Positions 11,501 to 22,500 of a stretch of 64,000 nt of DNA are shown here, one piece after another. Origin of the DNA: Scenedesmus sp. ARA3 (Eukaryota; Chlorophyta; Chlorophyceae; Sphaeropleales; Scenedesmaceae); the NCBI GenBank assembly GCA_004335835.1, contig RWJK01001797.1, forward strand, positions 47,120 through 111,119, given 5' to 3'. Position 1 is the stretch's first letter; every line of letters starts with the position of its first letter. The notes under the pieces were generated by a model. It made no database searches and was not told the DNA's origin. It saw nothing but the letters and a program-made list of their open reading frames with translations. The translations under genes and the position numbers were made by a program.

Positions 11501-14500
11501 TGTGCAGCTGGCTGCCCTGCAGCTTGCAGGACAGCTGCTGCACTGCATGCCCAGCCCTGCTGCGGCTGCTGGCTTCCTGCTTGGCCAGGTGCCAGTGTTC
11601 CTGCAGCACAAGTCAGTTGATTGCAGGAGGCAGCTGCAGCATCTGCTGGAGTCGGTGTGGCGTATGCTGGACTCTGCTGTGCTCTCAGTCGCTGCACAGG
11701 CAGCAGGAGCAGGGCCTGGTGAACCTAGCGGCCAGCAACCGCTGCCAGAAGACACGCAGCTGCTGCTGCGCCAGCGGCAGCAGGTGGAAGCGTTGCTGTT
11801 TGTCCTTGCCAGTGACCGCTCAGCAGCAGTGCAAGCGCCTGCAGCTGCCTTCTGGCACGACACAGCAGCAGTCCCACCAGCCAGCGGACCAGCCCATACA
11901 CTGCTGCTGCCCAGAAGCCCCGTGCAGCGCTTAACGGCGCTGCTGCAGCAGGTTTCAGGGCTCAAAGTGCAACTTGCCTCAGTGTGGGAAGCAGCAGGCA
12001 GGGAGGCAGGGCTAGGGGAGGCGGTTGCAAGGGATGCAGAAGGACGCTGGCCATGTGTTGCTGCTGGTCTTCTGCTGCAGCTGCCTGCAGAGCTGGTGGA
12101 TGCCTGGGGCAGGTCCCTGTTTGGGAATGACCTGGCGGACTGCGAGTTCACAGATTATCCCGTGCAAACACAGGTGAGCATGAGATGGCTGCAGAGTTGC
12201 TTGCTGATCCGCAATTCCTGAAGTGAAGCAGGGCATGCCGTTACCTTGTGCATGGGATCCAGCAGCTTGTGTCTCCAAAGCAGCTGGTAGCGCTGTACAA
12301 CGCCAGGTGTGGCGGCGTCGGGCAGCTGCCATTAGTCGCCATAATGCTGCGTCACTGCGACTCACTTGCGCATGCAATGCTTCTGCGCTGTAGGCTGGTA
12401 CAACCATCACTGCTGGCTCAGACGCCACAGCTGTATTCAGCAGCAGCATCTCTTTTGATGCCATCAGCAGCTGCAGCTTGACAGACACTCTTCTACACTC
12501 TGCAAGGCTTGCGCGCGCTGGTGCTGGCAGCCACGGCCTGGCAGCTGCCGTCACCACAGCTGGGGCAATGCTTGGCGCTCCTGCCAGTGTTACACTCACG
12601 CTGGGTCAAGCAGCGGCAGGCCCTGCCAGGGGCATGGCAAGGAGGGGCCAGGTGAGTGACACAAGTGGTTGGCTGAGGATGGGTGTTATATAGTGATTTG
12701 GTTACATCACAAAGCGTTCTATAGCAGGCCACATTGTATGCAGGTACTGCAAAAGAAACGCGATGTAGGCAGCTGCAAGCATGCCAAGGTCCATCACGGT
12801 CGTCATCAACGTTGGCTTTGTCACACATGTATGCTGCCATCACGCCAATTTCAGTCCCCTTGTAACACAGTAGTACTGAGAAAAACAGATATACTATTAC
12901 CACCCAGGCCGTAGCATGCCATCAGCCCTAGGAGCCAAGTTGGACAGCTTTGGTTTGTTACATTCAAAGATGGACTCTGCCAGCGGACCTTTTTACATCG
13001 GCACTTTTGCACAACACTCAAGCTTACATGCAGCCACATGCACATACAAGGTGCAGCTCTGGACGAAATCCGTGGTCATCAGCGCTGCTGGTCACAAAAG
13101 ATACTGCGAATCAAGTGAAAATGCATGTACAGACTCTGACCAACACTGTGCCATCTGTGAGTCGTATTTCAGCTCACAGGAGCTCAGAGGCCATATGAAA
13201 CAAACGTTGTGTTAAAAGCAAGAATGTGACACTGACATGCACTAGTCAAAAATGCATCTTAGTCCGGCAAGTACTTGCAGGACAGCTTGGGCAGTGTGCC
13301 ACCTTTAACACCATGATGCTGCGCACTGCATCGTGTGTTCATGTCGCATCCTCACATACACTTGACAAGTTTGGCTCACGGTGCAGGAGATGGGATCATG
13401 ACAAGGCTGCTGCAACATCCAAAGCCATACACCACTGCATCACGTGATCAGCTGTTGCACCCTTGTATGAACAACTGACATCCCAGCCTCAAAGGAGGCA
13501 CTAGTTGATTTTCTTGAGGCCTAGTGGGGCAACAGCATCTGCAGTCAGCTTCTGAATGCCGTACAGCAGATAGGAGACTGTCGACAAGAAGTTGGTGGAC
13601 ACATCAGAGAACTGCAGGATGAGTGCGGTGTCCACTGTGACTGTTCCTGTCGCTCCAGCCTTCAGCATTGCCGCCAGCAGTTGGAATGAGACCTGTGCCA
13701 CCTTCAAGCCGCTATAGGCAACCAGCCATGCGTCTGACATCACGAGGTTGACGCGTTGCGCAATCTTCCTGTTGTTCAGCTGCTGATCGGTTGGACTGTT
13801 GATGTTTGCGGTGGTGGCCGTCATGGTCTGCATCACATTGGTGTCGGCGAGGGTGATGCTGGAGTCATCTGCCAGCAGTCCGCGACCTGTATTGACGGTG
13901 GCCTGCTGCAGCACGTTGAGCAGGGGCTGAAGCTTGGCCAGCTGCTGCAGCAGTTGGCCTGCCATCTTGAGGGTGTCGGTTGGGATGGAGGCGTTGAAGG
14001 CAAATGGAGGCTTCACGTTAACAGTGGCCTGGGTGCCATTGACGCGCAGCAGCTTGGCTAGGGCCTGGGCAAACGGGTTGGTGTTGCTGACTGTGGCTGC
14101 TGCTGTGGCGTTGACCTGCAGACTTGTTGCAGCCTCTGTCCTGGCGGCCAGTACGAAGAGCAGCAGTAGGGGAATCGCGTAGCACAGGGGAGTGTGGCGC
14201 CCTGCCATGTTGTCTGTCTTGCGTTGTCGTCTGCAGGCACGTCAAGATAAAACAACGAGTTGTAGCGTGAGTTGCTGTGCTATTGGTGCAACACAATCGC
14301 ACTGCCGTCAACGACTGAGTTGGTTGACTCCCCGCTGGCTGCACTCAAGGCTGCTTAGTGTACTTATTGAAAGCTGTTCGCTGTGTTGTAGTAGTTGCAT
14401 GCTGACATGGGTCGCACGGCACAGGGCGCACTGAGACCGTCGCTGCTTCCTTCGCTGGCCTGTCCTGTCATTTGCACCTGCCGCAGAAAGCACCCTAGTC

Positions 14501-16475
14501 ACCGGACGAAGCTGTTCGCACCTTTAACTTGATTGCACTGACAAACAGCTGAAGAGCCTCCCAGGTTGATGTGACAGGACTGGAGTGTTCCACGTGCGTT
14601 GACGGACGCAAAATATCGTAGATGACTGTGTTTCGCTGAATGTAGCACAAGGAAACGTAGCTAATGAAACAAGTTGATGGTCCCTGTCTTGTTATATAGC
14701 GCTGATTTCGTGAAATGCAGAATGACAAGGGAGCACAACCCTAATTCTTTGTGCGACTCTGGCAATCATGGCGTCAAGGCATGCACGACTTACGCCATCA
14801 ACAAAAGGATCAACCAAAAAGAATTTCTTGAGCAAGATCGTGCTCAGCCTGCCTTGCTTTCCGGAATTCGTTGCTGTCAGCGTCCACTGGTGCCTGCATG
14901 CCATGAACACTCCCAGCAAAGTAATGCCAGCTCCATCTGCTCTGTTTCTGCTCTTTCATCAATCGCAGGCATGGCATGGCAGGGCAGCAACCCCAAGGAG
15001 CGGCAGCGGGGCGGTAGCAGGCACATCAGCACCAGAGCTGCGTTCACTAGACTTCTCACGACGCTCTTCAGCAAGGGCATCAACCAGCATCAGCAGAAGC
15101 CGCAGTGGTGGTGAGCAGTATCACCGCCTGGAGCTGCGCCGGCGGCAGCATGCAGAAGCAGCCAGGGAGGAGCGCAACTCAAGGATCAAACTCCTCAGGT
15201 GGTGCCACCCGGCTCATGCTAGTTTAATGGGTGCCAGATATATGCACCTGTCATGCGCATGCCTGCCAGGGAATGCAGACAACAACAATAAGCAACTGCC
15301 TGCAGCTGGCTGCTTTCAAGCGAAAAATCTGTAGCCATAGAACAAGCAACAACGCTGACTCTTGTTGCTGAATGCTAACTGATGGCAAGCAATTGCGCAA
15401 ATCCGGCTGCCACCTGTGTTTCCTGCAGGGCCTACCGTGCTGGTGAGCTGCCGGACATACGTGCTGTTTCACCAAGCTCGGTGTGGGGCCCTTTGACAGC
15501 GTTGGCAGGTCAGCGGCCCGCCATTGCGAGCCGGCTGCTGTCTGCTGTGCTGAGCAGCAGCATTGCGCTTGCGGCTGATGCAAGCAGTGCCAGCATACAG
15601 CGAGGCAGCAGGCTGTCTACAGGGGCACGCCAAGAGCTACAGGTGATCACCTTCTGAGTTCATGGGCCTGCAGCAGCCCATGGTGGCAGGTACTATTGCT
15701 GGTGCCTTTGGCGCACAAGGAACTCCTGTCAACTTTTCTCTAGCTCTCTTAGCAAGCGCTTGCTACAGGACGTCCCAAAGTTGCAGCCAGTGCAAGCACC
15801 TTGTCAGGCATGTGTAGTCTGCTAACAAGTACGCCGTCTGCAGGATGCTGCTACATTGACAGCATTTGCACGCGCAAAAGTTAGATTGCTTGAAAGATGT
15901 AGGGTCATCTAACAATATGCAAACTATGTTGACTGTGATATCAACGCTACTGGTGCTGTCCTGCAGGCGGACCTAGCACAGCTGCGCCAGGCTGTGTCAG
16001 CTGCCTTTGCTGCAGGGCCTCGCGCCCCTGCGCTAGTGGATACCCTGCAGCAGATGGCAGCTGCTGACAGGTCACTGTGGCTAGACCCACAGCACCTACT
16101 GGCTGCTGCTGAGGCCTCTGGAGGCCTGGGAGCAGCTGCAGTGCAGGTGGAGGAGCAGATGCTGTATGCAGGTACGCTTGATGCTCGCAGGAAACGTTTG
16201 AACCTGGCAAATGTCCTCAAGTATGCTTGTCAGCAAGTGTGGTAGCCTTCTGCTGCTTGCAGGATGCATGCAACTCTTCTGGTTGCTGCCTCAACAGCTA
16301 TGTTGTCGTGCAGCACTACCCATCTTGCTGCCGCTGCTGCCTGCTGCATCGTTTGCTTTGCAGATTCCTCTGGCCAGGGCCATGCATCAGAGTCAGCAGC
16401 CACCAGCAGCAGGAGGCCCACCAAAGGCTTCCAGCTGTCACCAGTGCTGTGCACAGGACCACCTGCAGGCCCCAA

Positions 16476-16509
<34 letters not shown>

Positions 16510-19500
16510 GTTGCTGGGCAGCCTGAGCCCCCTGCCTGCTGGCAGGTGCTGGCTGAGCTGTATGCTGCACTGACTGAGCCAGATCTGCTGCACCTGGTGC
16601 AAGCTGCACACCTGGTAAAGAGCCCTGGTGAGTGTGGCTGGTGCCAGGGCTGCGCGTGCAGGCGGCTCCCTCTGAGCAATGCATGAACACAGGCCAGTAG
16701 TAGATTTGATGTGCCAGAGCTGCTGGTACTGCCACAGCTCCAATGCCACTGCGCTCTGTTACCCTTGGCTCTAGATCTTTGGTGGGTATTGGCCCCACCA
16801 TTTTCAGCACTGCTGCTTGACTGCATGTGCATGCCACTGGCATGCATTTTTCAACCAACACTCATGTGAGGACGCGCGCGTACTCAGTCGTACGGCGCTT
16901 TGCTCTGCATCGTGCCTCACCCTGCCTTACAGATGCGCTGCAAGCACTGCAGTCAGCTGCCAATGGCCGCCTTGAGACCTCCTTGGCACTGTGTGAGCAG
17001 TTCCTGGAGCAGCTAGGGCAGGAGGGCCAGCAGGCCACAGGGGCAGAGGCGCTGTGGGGTGCTGAGGGAGAGCCTAGCAGCTGTGAGGTTGGGCTGGTGC
17101 ACAAACAGCGCATGGAGTGCATGCAGCAGCTGGCTCACTGGGCGGATGTCCAGGAGCAGGTGGGTCCTGGCATCATATACATCATCATAAGGCGGTGTTG
17201 AGGGTGTATGTGAATGCCTGCTGCTTTCCTGCAAGCATTGGGTTGGTGCTAGGTGCCAAACTGGCAGCGGTTAAGCCACATTTGCAAGTGGTAGTTGGAC
17301 CATGTGCAGAGCAGTCGTTCTGGTGCTGCAATAAGTACTTGGTGATCCAGCCAGCTTCAAGCAAACATGACAGCTACTTTGCCTGATGTCATGTGCAGGT
17401 TGAGCTGGACATTCAGCCAGATGAAGATGATGCTGGCGGTGGTGGTGAAGATGCGCTGCCTGACAGGTCACTGCTGTTCACCTCATCACACAAAGAGGTG
17501 TGCGGTAGTTAAAGGTCCACGGCAGATTGACAATTTGTTTGTGTGGTTCTCCCATGTCATGCAATTGACGCTACAGCATACGCAGCACTCCATGTGCCAG
17601 TCATCATGTGTATTTGAGACTGTTCAACTGTCTTGAAGCTGTTGTTGTCTGGCTCACTGTGTATCATGCCGTGCTTCTCCTAGCATGGTTCCTTTGGATG
17701 CCATCACCAACTACTGACTTCTACTGGCTGCTGGACTTGCAGATTCGTGACAGCTTGGTGCCATACGTGCACGCCTGCCTGCTGCTGGGGCGTGCTGGCA
17801 AGCCTGCACTGCTTGGGCCAGACGGGCTGCTAGAGACCGCCAAGAGCAGCAGGGCCTGGCTGCAGCAGCTGCAGGAGTACGCAGGTGTGGCTCGACTGCA
17901 AGCCGCCAGTCGCAGCATTGAAAACTTCGAATTGCTGCTGCAAGATACGAAGGTCAGGCAGTTGAAGGTGTTCCTGCAAGTAACCCAGTCCCAACATGTT
18001 CAGCTGGCAGTTGAGTTGATTTCACCTGCAAAGTGGAGTGCAATTCCCTGTGCAGTGTGCTGCTGTGTGGTTGAGCTTGAACTTGTGCTGTGCGCCATGC
18101 AGGCGTGGAGCTTGCGCTGCTGCAGCTGCTGCAGCGGCCCGACAGCGTTGAGGCATGCAGGGCAGCCCTGGCAGAGACAATGAGGTAGGGCCAGGCTGTT
18201 CAAGGGCGCGCTCAAACTCGCCCGTGGCCCATCAACGATACGTCGGGTTCTCTGCTTAGGGTTGTGCTATGAGTACAGTCCAAATGAGCTGCAGACGGCC
18301 AGAATTCTGATGGCAGTGAGCTGACGCACTGCTGCGCGACTACTACTCCACCTCACTATCTCTGTCATATGCACTGCATGCAGGTTATTCTGTGCCCGCT
18401 GGTCCTCCACTGCCTCTGCCTCCCTGTCAGCGCTGCGGGCAGCAGCAGCCAGCCTGCAGCCAGCCGCAGAGCTTGATGAAACAATGCAGCTGCTGCTCAC
18501 CATGCGCAGCCACCATGCCATCATCAGCGGCATCGAAGCACTCACTGCAGCTGCTCCTGCAGGATTTGCAGCTGGACAGTCTGATGATATCATGGGGCTG
18601 TTGCAGCTGGTGCAGCAGCAGGTGCAGCAGAAGCTGCTGCCCCGCTGGAGACAAAGGTGGCCTGCAATTCACAGCAGCAGCGGTGCAGCGCAGACGCTGG
18701 TTGTCTTGGGCTTGCGGCGGCAGTTCCTGCAGTGCTTGCAGCTGCAGGAGGTTTGGCAGCCGCAGCAGCGGCAGCAGCTGGCTAGTGTGGCAGATGTAGG
18801 GCTAGTTGAGATGCAGCTGCAGGCAGCAGCAGATATGGCGGCTCACCGCTGCACAGATCCTGCAAGGGTGCTGCTGAGAGAGCTTGAGGCAGATATCCAG
18901 AGGCTGCGTGCAGCGCAGCTCATAGGGCAGCAGCATACAGAGGTGCTGGATGCGCGCAGGTGCATTGTGGCTGTGGAGGTGTCAGTGGCACAGCTGCAGG
19001 CCTGCCCAGGAGACAGCAGCTGCAGGCAGTCGCTGGGAAACAACATGCAGGTGAGCCAAGGATGGGCCCACAGTTACAGCTGAGTCAGCCGCACTAGCGA
19101 ATGTCCCTATATCTTGAGTATGCAAGGCACAACCAATGTCAGTCGTGTGTCGGTTTGTCAGGCATACTATCCTCACCGCCAAATGGTACCAGCATCGAGC
19201 ATGCTCTGCTGTTGACATGGTCTGCATTCTCTGTAGGTGCTTGGTCAGCACACAGCACGCGCCCGCCAGCTGTCAAGCAGCAGCAGCGGCACTCAAGCCG
19301 CTCTTGACAGCTCGCTGCAGCAGCAGTTGCAGCTGGCGTTGCAGGCGCTGGTGGCAGAAGCAGCTGCAGCTAGCACGCTGGCAAACCACAGCAGCAGCAC
19401 AGCAGGTGGAGCAGCTGCAGCTCAGCATCACTATGCCACTGCAGTGCAGGACTTCAGCACAGCTGTGCAGCTGCTGCAGTCACTTGACAGTGCAGCTGAC

Positions 19501-22500
19501 GAGACAGCACCGGGGGCTGGCAGTAGCAGCCTTGGGCGCAGTGCCAGCATGAGCAGCAAGGCAAAGGTGCTGCTGGACTTTGGGTTGCTGTGCAGTCACC
19601 TGCACCAGCAGCAGCAGCAACAAGAACAGCAGCAACCAGCTTCAGATGCAGCTGCATGGCCTGAGGCAGCCACTAGCCTTGTCAGCTCTGCAGGTGGCCT
19701 TGCAGCACTAGCAGTGCAAAACCTGCTAGATGCCATGGCAGCAGCAGGTGTCAGCAGCAATGAGGCGAGCATCCACATCCCTACGGTGCTAGCTGCACTC
19801 CCAGAGCAGCAGCAGCAGCAGCAGCTAGGTGCAGCCGCCAGCAGCAGCAGCAGCAGTGCAGCAGCTTGTGCTGTGTTTGCTGCTGGGTGGGCTGCAGTGC
19901 CGCTGCATGTGTTCCTGCCCTGGACCTCTCAGCTGCTGGCGACGCTGGGTGATGCAGAGGGGCAGGTGCTGCAGCAGCCGCTGGAGGCACTGGCTGCCAG
20001 GTGCGGCGGCTGGCTGGCGGCAGCTTGTGGTGTGCGCTTGCTGTGTGCTTGGTTGCCTCTCTAATGTGGCTGATTAGGTGGCCTTGAGCGGGGCTGCTGA
20101 GACTGTCTTCCTGCTTGCCTCTTCTTGTTCTTGCAAGCTGCCCAGTATTGTGCATCTGCTCAGCGTTCTGTGCATTGGATGTCAATTGCGCAACTACTGC
20201 TGCTGCTGTTTGATACTGCCGCTGCTCGCAGATTCCCCCAGCGTGTGTACCTGCCCTTCACAATGAGCAGCCACCACTGGCGGCGCCACACCAGCAGCAG
20301 CACCAGCCAGCAACAAACATCCTCTGCTACCGCCATATCACGCTCACAGCAGCTGTCTAGCCTGCTGTCAGGCCCTAGCTTGGGTCCTCTTCCTGAGTTT
20401 GTTGCTGCCCTGGATAAGCTAACATACCCAGTGCAGCGCCTGAATGCTTGGAAGGCTGTGTGGGGCCCTCTGGTGAATAGTGTGGCTGACAAGGCCCATA
20501 CAGCAGTGCCGGCTGCGCTGATGCGGCTATGGCAGGAAGAGGTGTACCCAGATCTGGTCACAGGGCACAAGCAAGCAGGCGGCGCAGGTATGGGTGTGGG
20601 TTCGAGGCTTGCAGGCGTGCTGGTGTGCTGCTACAGCCTTGCGCAGAGCCTTGCATCTGTCAGCCTTGTGCCCTTATGCAGTGCAGCACAGTACGCCTAT
20701 CAGCCACTGTGCGACCACTCCACGCAACATAAGCATATCATCACCCTTTGCAGGTAGCAGCACCCAAGGCAGCAGGGCCCGACGGTCCACCCACACAGCC
20801 TGCGAAGCCTTCGCAGCTGCAGCAGCAAAACTAGTGGCCTCAAAGCTTGGTCAAGACAGCGTGCTGCGGTCAAACATGACAGTGCAGGCCTTCCTGGAGT
20901 TGTGGGGCAGCCTGCATGCTGCTGCATTGACGGCAGATGGAAAGCAGCAGCCCAGGCCTGAGTACCACCCACAGGGTGTGGTGCCATTGGAGCGGCTGTC
21001 GCGCTGGTTTGGGCGCTATGCTGACCAGCAAGGTGCGTGGGCGGCTATGACTTGAGCATCGCCCCATTTGAGTATTGGCACATGCTGGTGGGGCTTCATG
21101 GGTTCTTTTCTGATGTGGGCCGGCTTACCCATAACTGCTGCATAGCTATGTAACAACACACATGTTTGGTGTGGTGCACACGTGTCCCTGGGTTGCGGCA
21201 CACTCTGGCAACTCGAGCTGTTTGCATGCCGCTGTGCCGCAGGTGCTGCAGGCACCCAACGTGTGCCGCTGCTGCTGCCGAAGATGCTGAGCATGAGCAA
21301 TGCAGCTGCCTTTGCACTTGAGTACAGCCTCACACCCAGCAGCAGCAGCAGCAGCACGGGGGCTCAGTTTGTGCTTGCTGACTCAGCTGGGCCTGTTGCC
21401 ATCCACGACTTTGGCAAGTTTGTGACGACCTTCAGCAGCAAGCAGATGCCCAAGAAGCTGCTGCTGCACGGCAGCGACTTCAGGTGGGGCCTGCAGCAGG
21501 GGCGCACAGCTTGGTATGTGTACATCAACGTGTGAGTGCGTGTGCGTGCGTGCGTGCGTGCGTTCTGCAGTCTCCAATACATTTGTTGATATCCCACTGC
21601 GTTGGTGGAAACAGCTGTTTGACTTTACGGCATGCCTCAGCGCCGAAGTACAAAGCAGTTCAGAAGTAGCATCAGCAGCATACACCCTGTTCGCTAGTGC
21701 AAACACCAAGGTGGTGCAATGCCTCACCATTTTGTTGTCAATTGCCAACACTGCACGCTTGTGCACGCTGCTGCGCTCCATGCAGGGAGCACGCGTTTGT
21801 GGTCAAGGGTGGCGAGGATGTGCGCATCGATGAGCGCATCCAGCAGCTGTTTGTGGTCATGGCAGGGCTGGCGGCGCAGCACCCGGGCTGCGCTGCGCGG
21901 CGGCTGCAGCATGCACTGGCCACGTATGATGTGGTGCCTGCCAGCCCTCGGCTGGGGCTGCTGGGCTTTGTAGAGGTAGGGTTTGCGGTTGGGGCTGGGT
22001 GCTGTGCTTCAATGTTGCTCGCATGCATGTGTGTGCAGCGCTTGAACGAAAGAGTCCCGGCGCTTGGTCAAGGGATGTGCGAGCGCTTGAAAGCATCAAT
22101 TCAAGCAAGACTAGCTCACTGGGGTTGATTGCAATGCTGGTGTGGAGTTGCAGTGTCCCAGGGGTTGGTACAGTTCTGGTTTGCCTCCACGCACACCATG
22201 ATCTGCCTGGCACTGCCGGTCTTTGGCATGTTGCCAAATGCATAGCACACTACTGTGAGCTACCGCGATACACACAAAGTTGTGCCAGCCGCTGCAATGA
22301 CATTGCCACAGCAGGTGACTGCGACGCTGCCGCAGCGCCTGCCGCATACACAACCCATGCCTGTTTCATCATGTGCTGCTGCTGCAGGGCACCGCGCCCA
22401 TGCTGTCCCTGATCGAGCGCACCGCCCCCAAGGATGCAGTGCACGCTGCAGACATGGCGTACGCGGGCGCCTTCATGCCAAGCAAGACAGCGCCGGGCTA

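Larger units (their letters stand above)
6240..12173 (+). other. PRKDC: DNA-PKcs: NUC194 region exons
   Basis: Exons 6240-6383, 6624-6733, 6978-7149, 7483-7651, 7920-8287, 8470-8971, 9284-9454, 9745-9954, 10223-10428, 10838-11145 and 11411-12173. Blocks that match human DNA-PKcs in order: RCAAYSTAAAL (human RCAAYNCAVAV), GDMPSWMSLL (human RDLPSWMKFL), SFHYVLRDLVMVVLMW (human GIHYMVVEIVATILSW), and CEFTDYPVQTQ at the end (human CEFQEYTIDSD). NUC194 is specific to DNA-PKcs within the PIKK family, which strongly supports the identification. Exon 8470-8971 carries a translated Ala tract (about 8519-8582). The donor at 10428 (CTG, then GTGGGT) is preferred over one at 10413; both keep phase. Confidence 0.85.
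12652..14968 (+). other. 2.3 kb DNA-PKcs intron hosting an antisense gene
   Basis: Bounded by GTGAGTGAC at 12652 and ATCGCAG ending at 14968, and flanked by exons that join in phase. It is by far the longest intron of the gene; most are 150-400 nt. It contains the minus-strand secreted-protein gene and its upstream region. From 12653 to 13500 I see no further gene. Confidence 0.75.
12394..15198 (+). other. PRKDC: DNA-PKcs: linker exons equivalent to the ABCDE phospho-cluster region
   Basis: Two exons, 12394-12651 and 14969-15198, flank the large host intron. They occupy the place of the human T2609 (ABCDE) autophosphorylation segment, between NUC194 and FAT. The second ends with EQYHRLELRRRQHAEAARE, which aligns with the basic helix before the human SYRHGDLPDI block. 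I see one TQ at the end of the preceding exon (12168-12173) and no cluster of SQ/TQ sites; the segment is instead Ser/Arg-rich. The first exon is the least certain in the gene: its acceptor is GCGCTGTAG, and another frame is also open there. Confidence 0.6.
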
